Source: Mycobacterium sp. (GTDB taxonomy: Bacteria; Actinomycetota; Actinomycetes; Mycobacteriales; Mycobacteriaceae). From it: 64,000 bases of DNA. Position 1 is the stretch's first letter. Each line of letters starts with the position of its first letter. Shown here piece after piece: positions 62,401-64,000 of this stretch. Below the pieces are notes generated by a model, which worked only from the letters and a program-made list of their open reading frames with translations, was not told where the DNA came from and did no database searches. Location: the NCBI GenBank assembly GCA_003987775.1, contig RXJD01000037.1, positions 148,710 to 212,709 on the forward strand, read 5' to 3'. Position numbers and translations under genes: made by a program.

Positions 62401-62531
62401 TCGGCATGATGATGCAAGCGGGGTTCATTATCGGTTGCGGTCTGCTGCTGGATACCTTCGTCGTCCGAACCGTCACTGTGCCTGCCATCGCGACGCTGTT
62501 ACGTGAGAAGAGCTGGTGGCCACATCGATGA
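59496..62531 (+). CDS. MMPL/RND family lipid transporter
   Basis: A 1011-residue inner-membrane transporter; a GTG one codon upstream is an alternative start. Helix 1 is near residues 45-65 (VLVIGAWIGAAVILAAVFPQL). The two proton-relay motifs are GAGTDYTVFFLSRYHEQ near residue 285 and GADYNMLLVSRLREE near 925. The second periplasmic region (~430-815) is long and helical with many Ala/Gln/Leu repeats (QNAGQNLQNARPLLQQLNATAP) and a Cys pair in WCATTPEC. MmpL proteins export envelope lipids or siderophores. No MmpS partner is adjacent. Regulation by the divergent TetR is likely. Confidence 0.92.
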   Translation: MRSNGRTTLDSPRSGPTGLSPLRESTGEYSARLAALGAFALRHKVLVIGAWIGAAVILAAVFPQLETVVRHQSVQLLPNDVASFRAVDDMAAAFDERGAKTTVVIAMEDPAGLTPSARQRYDTVVSALRADQAHVLLVQDLLADPITRTGAVSTDEKAWFVPVGIAGTLGDPKSAASVDAVRATVASVFHGSPTTAYVTGPAATFHDQIAAGEHDALIVSVVTAVLIALILLLVYRSVFTALLPLLVIGVSVAVARGVLSALGQLGVPVSQFTIAFLVAILLGAGTDYTVFFLSRYHEQRRQNVDPEQAITHACGSIGRVILASAATVALAFAAMVFARLSAFKGVGPACAVAVLLGFLATVTLLPPVLALAAKRGIAEPRADLSRRYWNRVAVVVVRRPGRTLAASVVALLALAGVVAGMRITYDDRAGQPASTGSNLGYQLLDRHFPKDTAIHEFLLVRSSTDMRTAKGLADLDELASRVAQLPGVTRVSGVTRPTGKRLDEAQLSWQNGQIGDRMAGAVADGQAHRDDLAKLTNGADQLAAGLGQLDTTLRRALAPLTGLLSQAQNAGQNLQNARPLLQQLNATAPSLDQAVRSAGGLRPLAEQAATAVAVIEPLVQSLDTSAWCATTPECLQLRDQTRVLVTLRNGGFFDQIVGLSDQFSQNTSLASTLTGIENAATTMQQTLGAAGNPADLVGNIHRLQDGVSRLAFGAQALATGVHTLADSNIQLLGGMSKIAAQLQNSARATSGSDAASGFYLPPDAFGDRRFGDLARQFLSLDGRTARFAIASSYDPYSADAMALNRTIVDTANAARPNTSLANTAISMVGFPAVNSDLQNLLSTDFIRLATATLLVVGIVLILLLRALIAPLYLLGTVVLNYFAALGLGLLVFQYGFGHDIAWPVPALAFILLVAVGADYNMLLVSRLREETTSNMRVGVLRTVANTGSVITSAGIIFAASMFGMMIGSVGMMMQAGFIIGCGLLLDTFVVRTVTVPAIATLLREKSWWPHR

Positions 62532-62802
62532 GGCCAGCTGAGGTCGGTCAGGCCTCCGGCGTCCTGCAACAAATGTGCCGATAGCAGGGAACCCAGTCGG
62601 CTAGATCCGACCCATCAGCAGTCGGTCATGCGCTTTGGCCGGGTGCGCGGAGCGCTGCCGGTGGTAGATGTCATGCTGCCTTGGGGGGAGAACCGCGCAT
62701 GGCGGTGAACGGAACTGGCGACAACGGCTCGAATAGGAAAAGCCAAAGACCGACTCCTCCAAGACATTCGACCGCCTGCACTAGAAGGAGGATCAAGCGG
62801 CA
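62532..62802. other. Non-coding gap
   Basis: These 271 bases between the MmpL stop and the next gene hold no convincing frame on either strand. They end in a strong ribosome site, AGAAGGAGGA, nine bases before ATG 62803. A promoter for that gene is expected here but not identifiable. Confidence 0.5.
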
Positions 62803-63561
62803 ATGAGTGAACCAGCGAAGAAGATCACTGTCGTCGGCGCCACCGGCCTGATCGGGCGCCAACTCGTCCCCCTGCTCAGCAACGCCGGCCACGACGTCAC
62901 CGAAGTGTCCCGCGCCTCCGGCGTCGACCTGCTCACCGGCGACGGCCTCGACAATGCCCTCGTCGGCGCCGACGTCGTCATCGACGTGATCAACTCCCCC
63001 ACTCCCGAAGACTCCTCCGAAGCGTTCTTCATGCAGACTTCGGCCAACCTGTCCGCCGCCGCCACCAAGGCCGGGGTCGGACATTACGTCGTCCTGTCGA
63101 TCGTCGGCGCGGACGTGATGGCTCCCCACGCCGGATACCTGCGCGGCAAGGTTGCACAGGAAAGCGCGGCCGCAACCTCAGGACTTCCCTGGACGGTCGT
63201 GCGGGCCACGCAATTCCACGAACTAGCCGAACCCATCACCGAATCGCTCACCGTCGGCGACGAGGTGCGCGCACCGGTGGCTCTGATACAGACCATTGAC
63301 TCCGCCGAGGTCACGGCGATCCTGGCACGCATCGCGACGGGCCAATCGCGAAACGCCATCCACAACATCGGCGGCCCGCAGAAAATGTCATTCGCCGACA
63401 TGGCCCGCGCGGTCCTGCTCCATCAGAGCCGAACGCTCGATGTAGTCGACGACCCGTCGGCGACGTACTCCGGACTGCATGTAGACGACACGACGCTCGT
63501 CACCGACGATGACGCCGAACTGGGCACCATGCGGCTGGCCGACTGGCTGGCGCGCCGCTGA
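62803..63561 (+). CDS. NmrA-like NAD(P)-binding oxidoreductase
   Basis: A 252-residue atypical/extended SDR starting at ATG 62803. The Rossmann motif is GATGLIGR at ~13-20. ADVVIDVINSPTP, VVLSIVGAD and YLRGKVAQE carry the degenerate catalytic region, and VRATQFHEL follows. These features place it with NmrA/YwnB-type proteins that sense NAD(P)H or reduce quinones. The C-terminal part (NIGGPQKMSFADMARAVL) resembles nucleotide-sugar or quinone reductases of the group. It is monocistronic as far as visible. Confidence 0.88.
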   Translation: MSEPAKKITVVGATGLIGRQLVPLLSNAGHDVTEVSRASGVDLLTGDGLDNALVGADVVIDVINSPTPEDSSEAFFMQTSANLSAAATKAGVGHYVVLSIVGADVMAPHAGYLRGKVAQESAAATSGLPWTVVRATQFHELAEPITESLTVGDEVRAPVALIQTIDSAEVTAILARIATGQSRNAIHNIGGPQKMSFADMARAVLLHQSRTLDVVDDPSATYSGLHVDDTTLVTDDDAELGTMRLADWLARR

Positions 63562-63960
63562 CCTGCTTGGACGATCTGCGCGTCCGGCTTATCAACGTGC
63601 CGTGTGGGGAAGCCGGCTCTGCGCATTGGGGAGCGTCAGCGTGGGGCCTTCAGGAGTTCCACAAACGCTCGAATAGCGAAAGTCGTCAAGACTGCCGTTA
63701 GCTGCGCAACTGACGGTCCGTGTGCAAATGAGTGGAGCTACTGAGACGTTACTCGAACCTTGACACGTTCCAGAGATCCGTCAATATTTCAGCAAAATCG
63801 CTGGTCAGAAGCGATAACGGAGCTTTCCAAGTACCGTCAGCACGGCCTCAAAACGCCAGCCCGCCAGAGCCCTTCAAGCTCAGCCAGAGGCTCAAACGTG
63901 ACAAGGTGAATCGCCCTGGAAATCCCGGAGGCTCCTGACCTTGGAAACGAGGATGCAGGT
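63562..63960. other. Largely non-coding, lower-GC stretch
   Basis: About 400 bases without a convincing gene. The sequence is visibly less GC-rich than the rest, especially from 63740 to 63900, where third-position bias is lost. A 68-codon open frame at 63732-63938 has no ribosome site and no family resemblance. It could be the upstream region of a gene beginning at 63961 or the margin of an inserted element. Confidence 0.4.
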
Positions 63961-64000
63961 ATGCCGAAGGAACAATTGTCTGGGAAGCCCACGGCGCGTC
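63961..64000 (+). CDS. Possible gene start cut by the window end
   Basis: ATG 63961, 10 bases after a GAGG, opens a frame MPKEQLSGKPTAR that is still open at base 64000. Thirteen codons are too few to identify a family. Confidence 0.3.
   Translation, partial: MPKEQLSGKPTAR

Noticed and set aside
63732-63938. 68-codon open frame near the right end
   Set aside because: No ribosome site, no family resemblance, and coding bias is lost across it.
1-64000. tRNA, rRNA, CRISPR array or insertion sequence
   Set aside because: I found no cloverleaf-like sequences, no regularly spaced repeats of CRISPR type, and no transposase or terminal inverted repeats by reading; short repeats seen are explained as operators.

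Overview
The window is a GC-rich actinobacterial chromosome segment and almost certainly comes from a non-tuberculous Mycobacterium. The main evidence is a complete yrbE-mce cluster, an MspA-type porin, a CYP136-like P450, a two-module FadE22-like acyl-CoA dehydrogenase, the ATP-dependent ligase LigB, an MmpL transporter, many TetR regulators and frequent GTG/TTG starts. From memory, the order FMN reductase - TetR - dinB2 - SDR - TetR - cyp136 - GntR - fadE22 - ligB - cstA - (DoxX) - mmr - TetR follows M. tuberculosis Rv3054c to Rv3066, but several blocks are inserted here that M. tuberculosis lacks. I see no rRNA, tRNA, CRISPR array or intact insertion sequence.

Layout. 1-5.3 kb: FMN reductase (partial), TetR, the Y-family polymerase DinB2, a PucR/CdaR-type regulator, an SDR and a TetR. 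5.3-9.6 kb: cyp136, a small protein made of the 2-isopropylmalate synthase regulatory domain preceded by a pseudoknot-forming RNA leader, three tiny lipoproteins in a row, and a MEDS/ATPase signalling protein. 9.7-15.8 kb: a lipid-catabolism cluster (double GntR regulator, thiolase-like and OB-fold partners, FadE22, SDR). 15.9-19.8 kb: ligB and cstA. 19.8-29.0 kb: an eight-gene mce lipid-import operon on the minus strand, divergent from an Hsp70-like gene coupled to a nitroreductase. 31.4-34.2 kb: MspA porin, small secreted protein, SDR and a Cys-rich membrane protein. 34.2-36.7 kb: DoxX, HD-domain protein, SMR efflux pump with its TetR, and a CD225-type membrane protein. 36.8-43.8 kb: the RNA-polymerase-recycling motor HelR, TetR, glycogen phosphorylase and an APC permease. 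43.8-47.7 kb: small enzymes and a TetR with clustered operators. 47.8-55 kb: a giant cyclase/ATPase/helical-repeat protein, RNase HI, a Tat-exported glycoside-hydrolase-like protein, a bestrophin and a DUF2252 protein. 55.1-58.6 kb: galT-galK and a GH5-like exported hydrolase. 58.6-63.6 kb: TetR and an MmpL transporter facing each other across two palindromes, then an NmrA-like oxidoreductase. The last ~440 bases are largely non-coding.

The strongest unusual signals are (1) the RNA leader at 7381-7486: two interleaved 7-bp stems in pseudoknot order, an enclosing 8-bp stem and a 12-codon leader ORF, upstream of a stand-alone leucine-sensing-type domain; (2) three consecutive 45-52-residue lipoproteins, each with a TAgCAT-like element at a similar distance upstream; and (3) several clear local operators: four TGTACA hexamers before mmr, three TAGC-N3-GCTA sites before a TetR, paired TTGGTGA palindromes before the MmpL gene, and a GAGTGTACT 9-mer shared by the two promoter regions of the fatty-acid cluster.
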